A stretch of 64,000 nt of DNA from JAGLCW01 sp964422555 (GCA_964422555.1 CAYRBR010000001.1:1-64000); one strand, 5' to 3'. Counted from the stretch's first letter, positions 34,402 through 43,985 are shown. Made by a program: numbers and translations. The notes: generated by a model not told the origin, from the sequence alone.

Positions 34402-35436
34402 TTAATTAGTAATGTAGTGGATTAACAATTGAAGTGTAGCAAGAATACCATTTTCATGAGTTCTTTCGTATCCATGAGATGAAGAAACCCCTGGACCTAT
34501 AAGACCATGTTTCATACTGTATCCAGCTCGAAGAGATGCTTCAACGTCAGAACCATAATAAGGAAAAACATCTGCAGCGTAGGCTATCTCATTTGATTTG
34601 GCAATCTGGATGAGAGATTTTGTAATGGAGTAGTCATAAGGGCCTCCGCTGTCTTTAACACAAATAGATACTTTCTCTTCTGAGCCTTCCAAATCACTCC
34701 CGATTGCACCCATGTCAACCGAGATCATTTCTGAAGTGGAGGAAGGTATATCTGAAGATCCCCCGTGTCCAACCTCTTCATAGGTGGTAAACAAAAGTTG
34801 TACATTCTTGGTTACTATCTTTTGGTTATCTTGAATCCATTGAGCAAGGGCAATAAGAATTGCTGATCCAGCTTTATCATCTAAGTGTCGACTTTTTATA
34901 AAACCACTAGATGTGATACAAAACCTTGGATCAAATGAGATAAAGTTACCGGTTTCAATGCCAATATCGGTAATATCTTTTTTGGAATGACATAATTCAT
35001 CCACTACTACTTCAATTTCGTCTTCATTTTTTTCTTTCCCAACTGTTCTCGCCGTATGAACGGAAGGATTTGTATATTGCATAGTTCCTGAAATTGTATT
35101 TCCGTTGTAGAGGTGAATTGAGCAGTTTTCTCCTGAAACAGTATTTTCAGCCCATCCCCCAATTTTACTAATTCGTAGACGTCCATTCGGTTTGATGGCT
35201 CTGACAATAGCCCCTAAAGTGTCTATGTGTGCTGCCAGCGTAAGAGTACTTCCTGCAGTCATAGTATTACATACAACTGCATTTTTCCTGGTAATTTCAG
35301 TTGAATAATTCATTTGTTTGAGTATTGTATGCACCTTTTCTGATGCTTTTTCTGTGTATCCACTTGGACTCGGAATACTACACAATTGCTGCAACGTACT
35401 TGTTGCAGTTGCAAGATATTTTTTTAAATCTTCCAT
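34402..35436 (-). CDS. M42 family (PepA/FrvX-type) metallopeptidase
   Basis: A 344-residue cytosolic dinuclear aminopeptidase. Metal ligands and catalytic residues are visible in AAHIDTLGAIV (His, Asp), SRHLDDKAGSAIL (bridging Asp), TYEEVGHGGS (catalytic Glu-Glu) and a late His in HGYERTHENG. ATG 35436 is selected because GGAGACGTT precedes it; a start 23 codons upstream is open but unsupported. Relatives form dodecameric tetrahedral shells that degrade peptides. It probably heads an operon with the SPFH gene. The specificity (glutamyl, lysyl or leucyl) is not evident. Confidence 0.92.
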   Translation of the reverse strand: MEDLKKYLATATSTLQQLCSIPSPSGYTEKASEKVHTILKQMNYSTEITRKNAVVCNTMTAGSTLTLAAHIDTLGAIVRAIKPNGRLRISKIGGWAENTVSGENCSIHLYNGNTISGTMQYTNPSVHTARTVGKEKNEDEIEVVVDELCHSKKDITDIGIETGNFISFDPRFCITSSGFIKSRHLDDKAGSAILIALAQWIQDNQKIVTKNVQLLFTTYEEVGHGGSSDIPSSTSEMISVDMGAIGSDLEGSEEKVSICVKDSGGPYDYSITKSLIQIAKSNEIAYAADVFPYYGSDVEASLRAGYSMKHGLIGPGVSSSHGYERTHENGILATLQLLIHYITN

Positions 35437-35531
35437 AACGTCTCCTTTTGACAATCTAATTGTATCATACATCAAAAAAGACTTTTTGTTAAACGTATTG
35501 TACAAATTCTCCTGAAAAAAAAGAACCTTTA

Positions 35532-35540
35532 TGCTATACT
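35532..35540 (+). promoter_or_regulatory. Extended -10 promoter of the RNase P RNA gene
   Basis: TGCTATACT, an extended -10 (TG-N-TATACT, hexamer 35535-35540), sits about 8 bases before the RNA's predicted 5' end. No convincing -35 box at the right spacing was found. Confidence 0.55.
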
Positions 35541-35547
35541 ACAACTA

Positions 35548-35871
35548 CCTCGAGTAGAAAAGGCAATTGCTGAGTATTCTCAGAGGAAAGTCCGGGCTCC
35601 ACAGAGCAGGGTGCTAATTAACGATTAGTGGGGGTGACCCTAAGGAAAGTGCAACAGAAAATACACAGCCTGTTTTTTAACAGGTAAAGGTGAAATGGCG
35701 AGGTAAGAGCTCACCGGCAACCGGGTGACCGGTTGGATTTGTAAACCCCACCTGGAGCAAGACCAATGACAAACGTTTGTAGGTTGCTCGCCAAGTTTGT
35801 AGGTGTGTCGCTTAGATAGATGATTGCCATCCAGCAATGGATACAGAACCTGGCTTATTGAATACTCGAGG
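35548..35871 (+). ncRNA. rnpB: RNase P RNA (type A)
   Basis: The catalytic RNA that trims tRNA 5' leaders, about 324 nt. Conserved regions occur in order: GAGGAAAGTCCGGGCTCC (P4 and CR-I), AGGTGAAATGGCGAGGTAAG with GCTCACCGG, CACCTGGAGCAAGACC, the AGATAGATGATTGCC region, and ACAGAACCTGGCTTAT (CR-V, P4 partner). P1 pairs CCTCGAGTA (from 35548) with ATACTCGAGG (to 35871). The GAGCTCACCGGCAACC and P6-type features suggest type A rather than the Bacillus B type. The 3' strand lies 6 bases before the rsmH start and supplies its ribosome-binding site. Confidence 0.96.
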
Positions 35872-35877
35872 TTTAAT

Positions 35878-36768
35878 ATGATGATGAAACAGACAATATA
35901 TCATACACCTGTTTTTAAGAAACAGATACTTGATTTACTGCAAGTTCGACCTGATTCCATTATATTGGATTGTACTTGTGGAGAGGGTGGGCATGCAAGC
36001 ATCTTTCTTCCTTGCATACCGAATGGATACTACTACGGTTTTGATCGTGATGCATCTGTATTACAAATTGCCCAAAAGCGACTGGAAGAAATTGGATCCA
36101 ATTTTTCACTTTTTCCTTTTTCATATGCGAAATCACTTCCTATTCTACAGGAGCATTCTTTGCAGAAACCAACAATTGTTTTGGCTGATTTGGGAATTTC
36201 AATGTATCAGATTAAATCGAAGAACAGAGGATTTAGTTTTCAGTCGGAAGACACCTTAAACATGCGATTCGACTCCGATGAGACAAATGTGCAAGCACTA
36301 GATATAATCAATCGATATCCCGAAGAAAAGTTAGCTGACATTATTTTTTATAATGGAGAAGAAAGGGCTTCCCGGAGAATTGCACATTGGATTGTAAAAG
36401 AAAGAAAGAAGGGGTTTATTACTACTTGTAGTGAGTTGGCTTCTATTGTGGCAAGAGCTAAAGGGCAGCATGGATCTAAATTACATTCTGCAACAAAAAC
36501 ATTTCAAGCTCTTCGGATTGAAGTGAATCAAGAGCTAAAACATCTGGACAAGTTATTAGAAATACTTCCTTCCTTGTTACAACCAAGGGGCATTGCAGGA
36601 TTTATCTCATATCACTCACTGGAAGATCGTAGAATAAAACACTTTTTTAAAAATTCAGACTTTTTTTCGAGAGTGAACAAAAAAGTAGTTAAACCAAATT
36701 CTGAAGAGATTGAAAATAATCCAGCGGCCAGAAGCGCTAAATTCAGAGCAGGGATTCGCTGTGAATAA
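35878..36768 (+). CDS. rsmH: 16S rRNA (cytosine-1402-N4) methyltransferase
   Basis: A 296-residue SAM-dependent methyltransferase (MraW) acting on C1402 of 16S rRNA. Motif I is LDCTCGEGGHAS, and LADLGIS, GFSFQSEDTLNMRFD and the C-terminal ISYHSLEDRRIKHFF mark the family. Start chosen at ATG 35878 (a run of three ATGs), preceded by GAGG at the end of the RNase P RNA. Upstream codons would lie inside that RNA. It opens the dcw cluster; mraZ, which usually precedes it, is absent. Its end overlaps ftsL by 8 bases. Confidence 0.95.
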   Translation: MMMKQTIYHTPVFKKQILDLLQVRPDSIILDCTCGEGGHASIFLPCIPNGYYYGFDRDASVLQIAQKRLEEIGSNFSLFPFSYAKSLPILQEHSLQKPTIVLADLGISMYQIKSKNRGFSFQSEDTLNMRFDSDETNVQALDIINRYPEEKLADIIFYNGEERASRRIAHWIVKERKKGFITTCSELASIVARAKGQHGSKLHSATKTFQALRIEVNQELKHLDKLLEILPSLLQPRGIAGFISYHSLEDRRIKHFFKNSDFFSRVNKKVVKPNSEEIENNPAARSAKFRAGIRCE

Positions 36769-37039
36769 AGGAATCCAATATCTGCTTATTATGATACTTT
36801 GTTTGTTAGCACTGGGAATTGCACAAACATCTGTTTGGGTAGCAGACCAGAAAATTGAAAAATTACAAACAGATATTGAAGATCTTCGATTCGAAATTGG
36901 AGATTTACAAAAAGATTACGAGAACCTTATTAACCCTGCAAGAATTTTATTTGAAGCAAAAAACAGGGAAACGTTGCAGATGGTTCCGTTAGAAAAAACT
37001 CAACAAACGGAGGTATACTATTTTGAGTTTTCAGAGTAG
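36761..37039 (+). CDS. ftsL: FtsL-like cell division protein
   Basis: A 92-residue single-pass membrane protein between rsmH and ftsI, the usual place of ftsL. One transmembrane helix (about 5-24) is followed by a coiled coil (about 30-60, IEKLQTDIEDLRFEIGDL) and a short tail. The GTG start at 36761 follows CAGGGA and lies in the rsmH end. FtsL scaffolds the divisome with DivIC/FtsB and FtsI. Sequence conservation in this family is low, so the call rests on topology and context. Confidence 0.8.
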   Translation: MNKGIQYLLIMILCLLALGIAQTSVWVADQKIEKLQTDIEDLRFEIGDLQKDYENLINPARILFEAKNRETLQMVPLEKTQQTEVYYFEFSE

Positions 37040-38750
37040 ACAAAAAAAACAACGTTTGCATAGTATTCAATTTATTGGTGTGATCATGTTTATTCTGCTA
37101 CTGGTAGTATCAACCTGTCTTTTCTGGAGAGGTTTGTTTGATACCCATGCAGCAACCTTGAAACACTATCGGTCGAGTGATCCAGACATTATTCTCCCGA
37201 TGAGGGGAAAAATAATGGATCGAAATGGACACATTTTTGCCCAAAGTAAAGAGGCATATACCTTACACTACAATCCTCAGGAAATGGAGAATCCCGAGCT
37301 TTTTATCAACCAGATAACCCCCGTACTAGGCTTAAATGAAGAAAAAGCTCTGCAGAAAATGGAAGAAGAAATAAAAGATACCAGTCGAAGAGATGGAGTT
37401 GTGTTTGAAAAAATGTCGGAAGTGCAGATGGAACGCATAAAAAAACTAGTGAAAGATTCTTCCATATGCAATTACAATTTTAGCATTGACCAAAAAAGAG
37501 AGTACCCAAAGGGATCAATGGCAGCAGCATTAATTGGCTGGGTAGGACATGACAACATTGGACTAAGTGGTCTTGAGATTGCATATAATACTCTTTTGTC
37601 GGGTATTCCGGGTCGAAAGATATACAATCGGAATTTCAGTGGTAATAAAGTTCCTGGTTCAGAAGAAGTAGTTGAACCTCCAGTTCATGGAAAGAATATT
37701 GTATTAACAATTGATGATAAAATGCAGGCTAAAGTGGAATCTATTATCGAGAATCATGTTGAAATGAATCAAGCAAAAGGAGGAGTAGGCATTGTAATGG
37801 ATCCTAAAACAGGAGAGATTCTCGCAATGGCTTCGTACCCCTCTTTCGATTTAAATGAAGGCAACGATTATATTTTAGATCCAATTTATTCAAACAGAGC
37901 GGTTGCTATGAACTACGAACCAGGATCTGTTTTTAAGGGGATCACCGCATCAGCTGCATTAGAATTGGGCTATATCACTCCTACTGACGAGTATTCTTGC
38001 GAGGGGTACTTAATGGTTGAAGGTAAAACCATTAAGTGTATGGTTAAACATGGTACACAACAGCTGGCTGAGTATTTGAAAAACTCATGTAATTGTGTTT
38101 TTTCTCAAATTGGAATACAAATGGGCTTCGAGTTACTTGACTTTGTTGAACGATTTCAATTTGGTAAAAGATATCCCTTACACCTTTGTGAACAAGAATC
38201 AGGCATACTCCCTGACAGAGATTGGTATTCTGATCTTGAAGCAGCGAATATTTCATTTGGAACCTCCATTTCTGTTACACCATTACAAATAATTAATGCG
38301 TATGCAGCTATCATTAATGGGGGTAATTTAATGAACCCGATGCTGGTTAAAGAAATACAAGATAGCAATGGGAAGGCTATTGAAACATTCCAACCACAAG
38401 TATTGAAAAGGATTTTGTCAAAGGAAACCTCAGCAGAAATGATTGCAGTGTTACAAAATGTTGTGCAGGGAAGAAATGGGTGCTCTGCAGCAAAGATTAA
38501 GGGAGTTCCAGTAGGGGGGAAAACAGGAACTGCTAAGAAAACCCTTTACGGGGAATACCAAGACGACAAAGTGATTTGTTCCTTTGTAGGATTCTTCCCG
38601 GCCGATGATCCAACCTATTTAGTGTTAGTGTCAATCGATGAGCCTCAACCAGCTTATACTTCTTTTGGTTCTACTGTAGCTGCACCAGCTTTTCGAGATA
38701 TTGCTCAATGGCTTTTACTGATGGGAGAACAGAATAGTGCATCTAACTGA
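37023..38750 (+). CDS. ftsI: Division transpeptidase PBP2/FtsI-type penicillin-binding protein
   Basis: A 575-residue class B penicillin-binding protein for septal cross-linking. An N-terminal membrane helix (about 13-36) is followed by a dimerisation domain (about 52-215) and a transpeptidase domain with active-site Ser in PGSVFK (near 300), SCN in KNSCNCVF (near 358), and KTGTAKK (near 500). No PASTA domains are present. The TTG start at 37023 is supported by GGAGG eight bases upstream. It overlaps ftsL by 17 and murE by 14 bases, consistent with the coupled wall-synthesis operon. Confidence 0.94.
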   Translation: MSFQSRQKKQRLHSIQFIGVIMFILLLVVSTCLFWRGLFDTHAATLKHYRSSDPDIILPMRGKIMDRNGHIFAQSKEAYTLHYNPQEMENPELFINQITPVLGLNEEKALQKMEEEIKDTSRRDGVVFEKMSEVQMERIKKLVKDSSICNYNFSIDQKREYPKGSMAAALIGWVGHDNIGLSGLEIAYNTLLSGIPGRKIYNRNFSGNKVPGSEEVVEPPVHGKNIVLTIDDKMQAKVESIIENHVEMNQAKGGVGIVMDPKTGEILAMASYPSFDLNEGNDYILDPIYSNRAVAMNYEPGSVFKGITASAALELGYITPTDEYSCEGYLMVEGKTIKCMVKHGTQQLAEYLKNSCNCVFSQIGIQMGFELLDFVERFQFGKRYPLHLCEQESGILPDRDWYSDLEAANISFGTSISVTPLQIINAYAAIINGGNLMNPMLVKEIQDSNGKAIETFQPQVLKRILSKETSAEMIAVLQNVVQGRNGCSAAKIKGVPVGGKTGTAKKTLYGEYQDDKVICSFVGFFPADDPTYLVLVSIDEPQPAYTSFGSTVAAPAFRDIAQWLLLMGEQNSASN

Positions 38751-40236
38751 TCTTGTATCGGCCCTTAAGCCACTTCAGTATAGAATAGTTAAAGATTATA
38801 AAGTAGCAGATATTAAGCAGGATTCCAGAACAGTTTGCAAGGGAGATATATTTGTTGCCATTAATGGAAGTCAGGTTGATGGACATCGTTATATCAAGAG
38901 TACCATTCCAAAGCAACCATCTGCTTTTATTGTATCCTCTTCCTATCCCGTAAGCAGTTTCCCTATGGATGTATCTTTTTTTCAAGTGAAAGATACATCA
39001 AAAGCCTGGAGTTTACTGGCTCAAGCTTTTTACGATTATCCCTCTACTAAACTTTCAATGGTTGCAATAACAGGTACAACAGGGAAAACAACTACAGCAC
39101 ATATTGTTTCACAAATGCTTACTAATTTGGGACAGAAAAATATGGTAATCGGAACTGGAGGGGTGTTGATTGAAGGGCATCCAATACCTTATGTTATGAA
39201 GGGTCCAGTTACCACACCAGAGCCAAAAGAATTACAGTATTTGTTGCAAGTTGCCGTCCAAGAAGAGTGTCGATTTGTTGTGCTTGAGGCTAGTTCTCAT
39301 GGTCTAGATCAGGAACGTTTATACGGAATGGAATTTGACGTTGCGATATTTGCAACTTTAGCTGAATGTCATCATGTTTCTTATCATGGAAACCTTCAGT
39401 TATATATAAATGCAAAAGAAAAACTTTTCAAATTGTTAAAGCAGAATGGAGTTATCCTGATAAATAAAGATACTCCGTTATATTCAATGCTAGATGTGTC
39501 GAATTCAAATCATGCAGTTACCTACAGCATGCAGAGTAATGCCAGTTATACCCTAATACCTATTGAATACGAAGGTGAAAAGATGATCCAGATTGATGGT
39601 GAGAAAACTCATCTGAAAATACCAGTTTCCCTTCCAGGTCAATTTCAGTTATACAATTTTACAGCTGCAGCATTAACGGCAAAACACTTTGGATTTGATC
39701 CATTTGCGATTGAAAAAGCTCTGCAATCAATTCAGAAAATCCCAGGACGACGTGATTATTTACAATCGTCTCTTTCTTTCACTGTTTTAGTTGATAAAGC
39801 GAACGTTCCGCTAGCTTTAGAATATATAAAAAAAGAAATTCAGGGGGAGAACTATTCTTCTTCAATTTTGGTCTTTGGTAATGTAGGAGGAGGGGAAAAA
39901 GAAACCCGAGCTTATTTAGGTTCTTTTTTCTCAACTTTTTTCGATACTATTGTTTTAACAAAGGATGATCCAGAGACAGAAGATCCCTCGATTGGTTATG
40001 CAGATTTTATGTCCAAAATGACCGATCGGGAAAAAGAAAAAGTTACGTTAATTCCGGATAGAAAAAGTGCTATTCAGTACGCACTTCACTTAGCTAAAGA
40101 AAAATCAATTGTAGCAATTTTAGGAAGAGGGAATCAAAGAGAATTTTTAGAAAAAGGAAAAACCACTATTTTTGACGATATCGAAGAAACAGAAGCTATT
40201 CTTCGAAAAATGGAAGAAGAAATGAATGAACGTTAG
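38737..40236 (+). CDS. murE: UDP-MurNAc-tripeptide synthetase with atypical specificity motifs
   Basis: A 499-residue Mur ligase adding the third amino acid to UDP-MurNAc-L-Ala-D-Glu. The N-terminal domain has DSRTVCKGDIFVAI (about 30-43) and the P-loop is GTTGKTTT (113-120). Several otherwise conserved C-terminal elements differ: the usual DNPR (meso-DAP) is DDPE at 410-413; GKGHE is GRGNQ at 463-467; VDYAHTPD is VDKANVPL at 352-359; and CGGDRD is replaced by GGGEKETR. The enzyme probably does not use meso-DAP in the canonical way. GTG start lies in the end of ftsI. Its position in the dcw cluster supports MurE over a MurT-like function. Confidence 0.85.
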   Translation: MHLTDLVSALKPLQYRIVKDYKVADIKQDSRTVCKGDIFVAINGSQVDGHRYIKSTIPKQPSAFIVSSSYPVSSFPMDVSFFQVKDTSKAWSLLAQAFYDYPSTKLSMVAITGTTGKTTTAHIVSQMLTNLGQKNMVIGTGGVLIEGHPIPYVMKGPVTTPEPKELQYLLQVAVQEECRFVVLEASSHGLDQERLYGMEFDVAIFATLAECHHVSYHGNLQLYINAKEKLFKLLKQNGVILINKDTPLYSMLDVSNSNHAVTYSMQSNASYTLIPIEYEGEKMIQIDGEKTHLKIPVSLPGQFQLYNFTAAALTAKHFGFDPFAIEKALQSIQKIPGRRDYLQSSLSFTVLVDKANVPLALEYIKKEIQGENYSSSILVFGNVGGGEKETRAYLGSFFSTFFDTIVLTKDDPETEDPSIGYADFMSKMTDREKEKVTLIPDRKSAIQYALHLAKEKSIVAILGRGNQREFLEKGKTTIFDDIEETEAILRKMEEEMNER

Positions 40237-41632
40237 TTTAGATTTACTTGCAACTATTTGCAGGGGGAATATCGTAAAAGAACACACAGCAAGAAGAAAT
40301 GATATGTCATTTGAACTTCAGTTGGCGATCGATTCCAGGGAACTTAAACCGGGAGAAACATTTGTGTGTTTACAAGGAGAAAGAACGGATGGACATGAAT
40401 TTATAAATGTTGCTGTAGAAAAGGAAGCGGAAGGGATAATTCTCGAACGAAATACCGGTAGTGAAAACATGAACTACTACTCTGGATTTGTTTTACAGGT
40501 TCAGGATTCACACAAAGCCCTTCTTGATATTGCAACCTATTTCAACCGGAATAAAAATCATATTCTGATTACCGGATCAGCAGGAAAAACAACAACAAGA
40601 ATACTCGTGAATACAGTACTTCCTTCTTCGTTTGCTACGTTTCGGAATTTCAATACTCCTATTGGTCTTCCTATAGCCCTTACCCAGGTAATGAATAACC
40701 CTACCTGGATCATTTCGGAACTAAGTGCCTCGTACCCGGGTGAGATTGAACAGTCTTTAGAAATGTATCCTGCTGCAAAAGGAGCAATTCTAACAGGTAT
40801 CGGTTCTTCTCATGCTGAATTTTTTTCTTCAGACAAGGAAGTATTGCAGACAAAAGCAAAACTATTCTCAAAAGTAATTGATGGATATCCATGCCTGGCT
40901 AACGGTCATATTGCCAATCTAAAAAAAGATCTGCAATCTATGTATCCTAAAACAGTGTTTTACGGATTTGACAATACCTTCGATGTGTCCATCCAAATTG
41001 TGTCTGTCGATCTTGCTGGAACTACTTTTACATATAAACACAAAGAAAAAACAGAAGGACCTTTTACGATAAAGGCATTTGGCAAACATTTTGTGCTAGA
41101 TGCAGTAGGAAGTATTGTTCTTTCAAAGTGGATTGAGCCTTCTTTGCATAATGAGATGATTCAAAAAAGTCTGAATAGGTTTGAGCCTGGTCCCGGAAGA
41201 GGGAAGATTATTCCTTTAGTCGAAGGTAGCATTTGTATTGATGAATCCTACAATGCAAACCCCTTGTCTATGAAAATGAGTTTGGAAGCTTTCAAAGAGG
41301 ATCAACATGAAAACAAGATTCTTATTGTGGGGGATATGTTGGAACTGGGAGACAAAGCAGCGATTGAACACGAGAAAATGGGGGAAATTGTTAAAACAAT
41401 TCAACCTGTGTGTGTAATTTATGTAGGATCTTATTATGCAGATTTTCGTCGGGGATTTTCTCCTGTAAACCAACATTGTTTTAATTTTCAATCACCGGGG
41501 GAAGTGATAAGAGAATTGAAACAAGTGATGAAAGCAAATTCTGCTATTTTTGTGAAAGCATCGAATGGAATTGGATTATCCAAATGTATTACCGATATTA
41601 AATCTTCTTTTTCTAAGGAGTTCTATAAATGA
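40226..41632 (+). CDS. murF: UDP-MurNAc-tripeptide:D-Ala-D-Ala ligase
   Basis: A 468-residue Mur ligase that attaches D-Ala-D-Ala to form the pentapeptide precursor. The N-terminal domain has the ELKPGETFVCLQGERTDGHEFI pattern, the P-loop is GSAGKTTTR near 117, and SASYPGEIE, SYNANPLSM and ILVGDMLELG are typical of MurF. Length is normal. It overlaps murE by 11 bases and mraY by the ATGA quartet. The gene is positioned in the canonical cluster order. Confidence 0.93.
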   Translation: MNVSLDLLATICRGNIVKEHTARRNDMSFELQLAIDSRELKPGETFVCLQGERTDGHEFINVAVEKEAEGIILERNTGSENMNYYSGFVLQVQDSHKALLDIATYFNRNKNHILITGSAGKTTTRILVNTVLPSSFATFRNFNTPIGLPIALTQVMNNPTWIISELSASYPGEIEQSLEMYPAAKGAILTGIGSSHAEFFSSDKEVLQTKAKLFSKVIDGYPCLANGHIANLKKDLQSMYPKTVFYGFDNTFDVSIQIVSVDLAGTTFTYKHKEKTEGPFTIKAFGKHFVLDAVGSIVLSKWIEPSLHNEMIQKSLNRFEPGPGRGKIIPLVEGSICIDESYNANPLSMKMSLEAFKEDQHENKILIVGDMLELGDKAAIEHEKMGEIVKTIQPVCVIYVGSYYADFRRGFSPVNQHCFNFQSPGEVIRELKQVMKANSAIFVKASNGIGLSKCITDIKSSFSKEFYK

Positions 41633-42579
41633 TTATTGCTTTTTTCTCAATCTTTCTTGGAACATGTTTGATTGGTTTTGTTGTGCTACCGTACTGTATT
41701 ACTTTTTTAAGAACCAGACAGATTGGGCAATTTGTTCGGGAAGAAGGACCTCAGGGACACTTAAAAAAAGCAGGTACTCCTACTATGGGAGGAATCGTTT
41801 TTATTGGCATAACAAGCATTATTTTTGGATTGTATTTAGTATTTCAAGGAAGTAATATTTCGCAATGGCTCCCACTTTATGGACTTTTGGCTTACAGCGT
41901 AATCGGTTTTCTTGATGATTATATAAAAACTGTTCAGAAGTCACCTTACGGATTGAAAGCACGGCAAGATATTCTTCTGCAGATTCTTTTTTCTGTCCCG
42001 TTTCTTTTATGGGTGTATTTTTATGGAAATCATCCGGTTCATCTTGTTTTGTGGATAGTGTTTGAAGTTATATTTGTGTTAGCAGTTGTGAATTCAGTGA
42101 ATTTAACGGATGGAGTAGATGGCTTACTTACAAGTGTTTCTTTACCAATTTTTGGATTCTATGCCATTGTATTTGTGTCTTTAAACCAAATAGTCCCATT
42201 TGTTTTTTCCATTGTTATGTTTTCTTCGCTCTTGTCATTTCTTTTCTTTAATGCATATCCTGCCAGGGTTTTTATGGGCAATATCGGATCCTTTGCCATA
42301 GGTGGATCTTTAGTAGTCCTTGCAATACTTTCCAATACTGAGCTTCTTCTCTTGATTCTTGGGCTCATTTTTGTGGTAGAGGCATTATCCGTAATTATTC
42401 AGGTTACGTGGTTTAAGATCACGAAGAAGAAATATGGAGAAGGGAAAAGGGTGTTTAAGATGTCTCCTATTCACCACCATCTAGAGCTATCCGGTTATTC
42501 TGAAACGCAAATTGTTACACTGTTTGTAATCATTCAAGTTTTACTATGTGTTGTAGCAGGCGTGATTTATTTTTTGTAA
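41629..42579 (+). CDS. mraY: Phospho-MurNAc-pentapeptide transferase
   Basis: A 316-residue polytopic enzyme with about ten helices that loads the MurNAc-pentapeptide onto undecaprenyl phosphate (lipid I). Signatures present include GPQGHLKKAGTPTMGG, the catalytic DDYIKT and NLTDGVDGL, and SPIHHHLELSG. Length is slightly short but all catalytic motifs are intact. It begins inside murF's stop (ATGA) and is 21 bases from murD. Confidence 0.97.
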   Translation: MIIAFFSIFLGTCLIGFVVLPYCITFLRTRQIGQFVREEGPQGHLKKAGTPTMGGIVFIGITSIIFGLYLVFQGSNISQWLPLYGLLAYSVIGFLDDYIKTVQKSPYGLKARQDILLQILFSVPFLLWVYFYGNHPVHLVLWIVFEVIFVLAVVNSVNLTDGVDGLLTSVSLPIFGFYAIVFVSLNQIVPFVFSIVMFSSLLSFLFFNAYPARVFMGNIGSFAIGGSLVVLAILSNTELLLLILGLIFVVEALSVIIQVTWFKITKKKYGEGKRVFKMSPIHHHLELSGYSETQIVTLFVIIQVLLCVVAGVIYFL

Positions 42580-42600
42580 CTTTTTTGTAGAATATGTGTA

Positions 42601-43983
42601 ATGAAAAAAACACTATCACTAAACGGAAAAAATATTACAGTTTTTGGATTAAAGAAAAGCGGAAAAGCTGCCATTGAGCTTATATTATCTAAGGGTGCAA
42701 ATGTCTTTGCAACAGAAAAAACTGCTAATATTGATCCCCAAACGATTATATGGCTTGAATCACTGGGTGTGGATTTTGAACTCGGTTTACATTCAGAACG
42801 AACTTATACGAACAAAGATTTAATTGTAATATCTCCAGCTGTTCCAAAGCGAATCCCCATTTTATTGGAAGCAGAACGTCACAATGTTCCTATTATTGGA
42901 GAGATTGAGCTGGCCTATCAGTTTACTCAATCGAAATTCATTGCTGTAACGGGCACGTCTGGAAAAAGCACTTCAGTTGAGTTAACGGGTCATATATTGC
43001 GATATCATATTGCACCGGTTTATGTGTGTGGTAATATTGGAATCCCAATTTCCGAAATTGTCCATAAAACAAAAACTGCAACCTTGGTAGTGGAAGTAAG
43101 CTCTTTTCAGTTAGAGACGATTCAAGAATTTTCTCCTCATGTAGCAGTTTTTTTGAATTTTTCGGAAGATCATCTGAATCGATACAAAAACATGCGAGAT
43201 TATTTCACTGCTAAATTACGAATATTTGAAAACCAAACAGAAAATGACTACTGTATTTTAAATGGAGACCAAAAGTGTTTAGCTGAATTAAGCCCAAGTA
43301 AGGCAAAAAAGTATTTATTCTCCATGAAAACACCTATGAATCCCGGATGTTATTACAACCATGAAGAAGACGAAGCCGTCATCTTAGATGGACCAAAAGA
43401 AATCCGAATTCCTTTATGTAAAATGAGAATTAAGGGTATTCATAACAGACAGAATGCAATTGTATCCATCCTTTCTGCATATCTTTTTTTACAAGATCAT
43501 TTTTCTGTTGATTTGTGCATGAAGGCTTTGAATACGTTCCAGGGTTTACCACACCGATTTGAATGGGTGGGACGCTATAACGGAATTGGATTCATTAATG
43601 ATTCCAAATCAACTAAACCTTCTACCACAAGCGTTGCTATCCACTGCATGAATGAACCTTTCATTTTAATGATGGGGGGAAGCGACAAGGAAAGTCAGTT
43701 TAAAGAGGTAGCAAAAAAGATTTCTCAGCATCCTTTCATTAAAAAAGTTATTTTATATGGGAAAACAAGGAAAAAAATAAGAAGTGCTTTGGAAGAAGTG
43801 GGCTTTAAAAATTACAAAATGACACCTACTTTTAAGAGTGGGTTTTTTGAAGCAATTAAACGAGCAGATCCGAATGAATTTGTACTTCTTTCTCCAGGAT
43901 GCGCCAGTTTTGATGAATTTAATAATTTCGAAGAAAGAGGGAATTATTTTAAAAAGTTAATCTGGCGTACATATAATCGATAG
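42601..43983 (+). CDS. murD: UDP-MurNAc-L-alanine:D-glutamate ligase
   Basis: A 460-residue Mur ligase. The Rossmann-like N-terminus (VFGLKKSGKAAIELI) is followed by VISPAVPK, the P-loop GTSGKSTS near 118, VSSFQLET, and NDSKSTKPSTTSVA, which is diagnostic for MurD. The final SPGCASFDEF...ERGNYFK is also MurD-specific. Spacing of 21 bases to mraY and 2 to ftsW keeps the operon tight. Confidence 0.97.
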   Translation: MKKTLSLNGKNITVFGLKKSGKAAIELILSKGANVFATEKTANIDPQTIIWLESLGVDFELGLHSERTYTNKDLIVISPAVPKRIPILLEAERHNVPIIGEIELAYQFTQSKFIAVTGTSGKSTSVELTGHILRYHIAPVYVCGNIGIPISEIVHKTKTATLVVEVSSFQLETIQEFSPHVAVFLNFSEDHLNRYKNMRDYFTAKLRIFENQTENDYCILNGDQKCLAELSPSKAKKYLFSMKTPMNPGCYYNHEEDEAVILDGPKEIRIPLCKMRIKGIHNRQNAIVSILSAYLFLQDHFSVDLCMKALNTFQGLPHRFEWVGRYNGIGFINDSKSTKPSTTSVAIHCMNEPFILMMGGSDKESQFKEVAKKISQHPFIKKVILYGKTRKKIRSALEEVGFKNYKMTPTFKSGFFEAIKRADPNEFVLLSPGCASFDEFNNFEERGNYFKKLIWRTYNR

Positions 43984-43985
43984 TT

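Noticed and set aside
38737..40236. Reading the gene as MurT (lipid II amidation)
   Set aside because: Position in the dcw cluster, the N-terminal MurE domain and the lack of an adjacent GatD argue against MurT.
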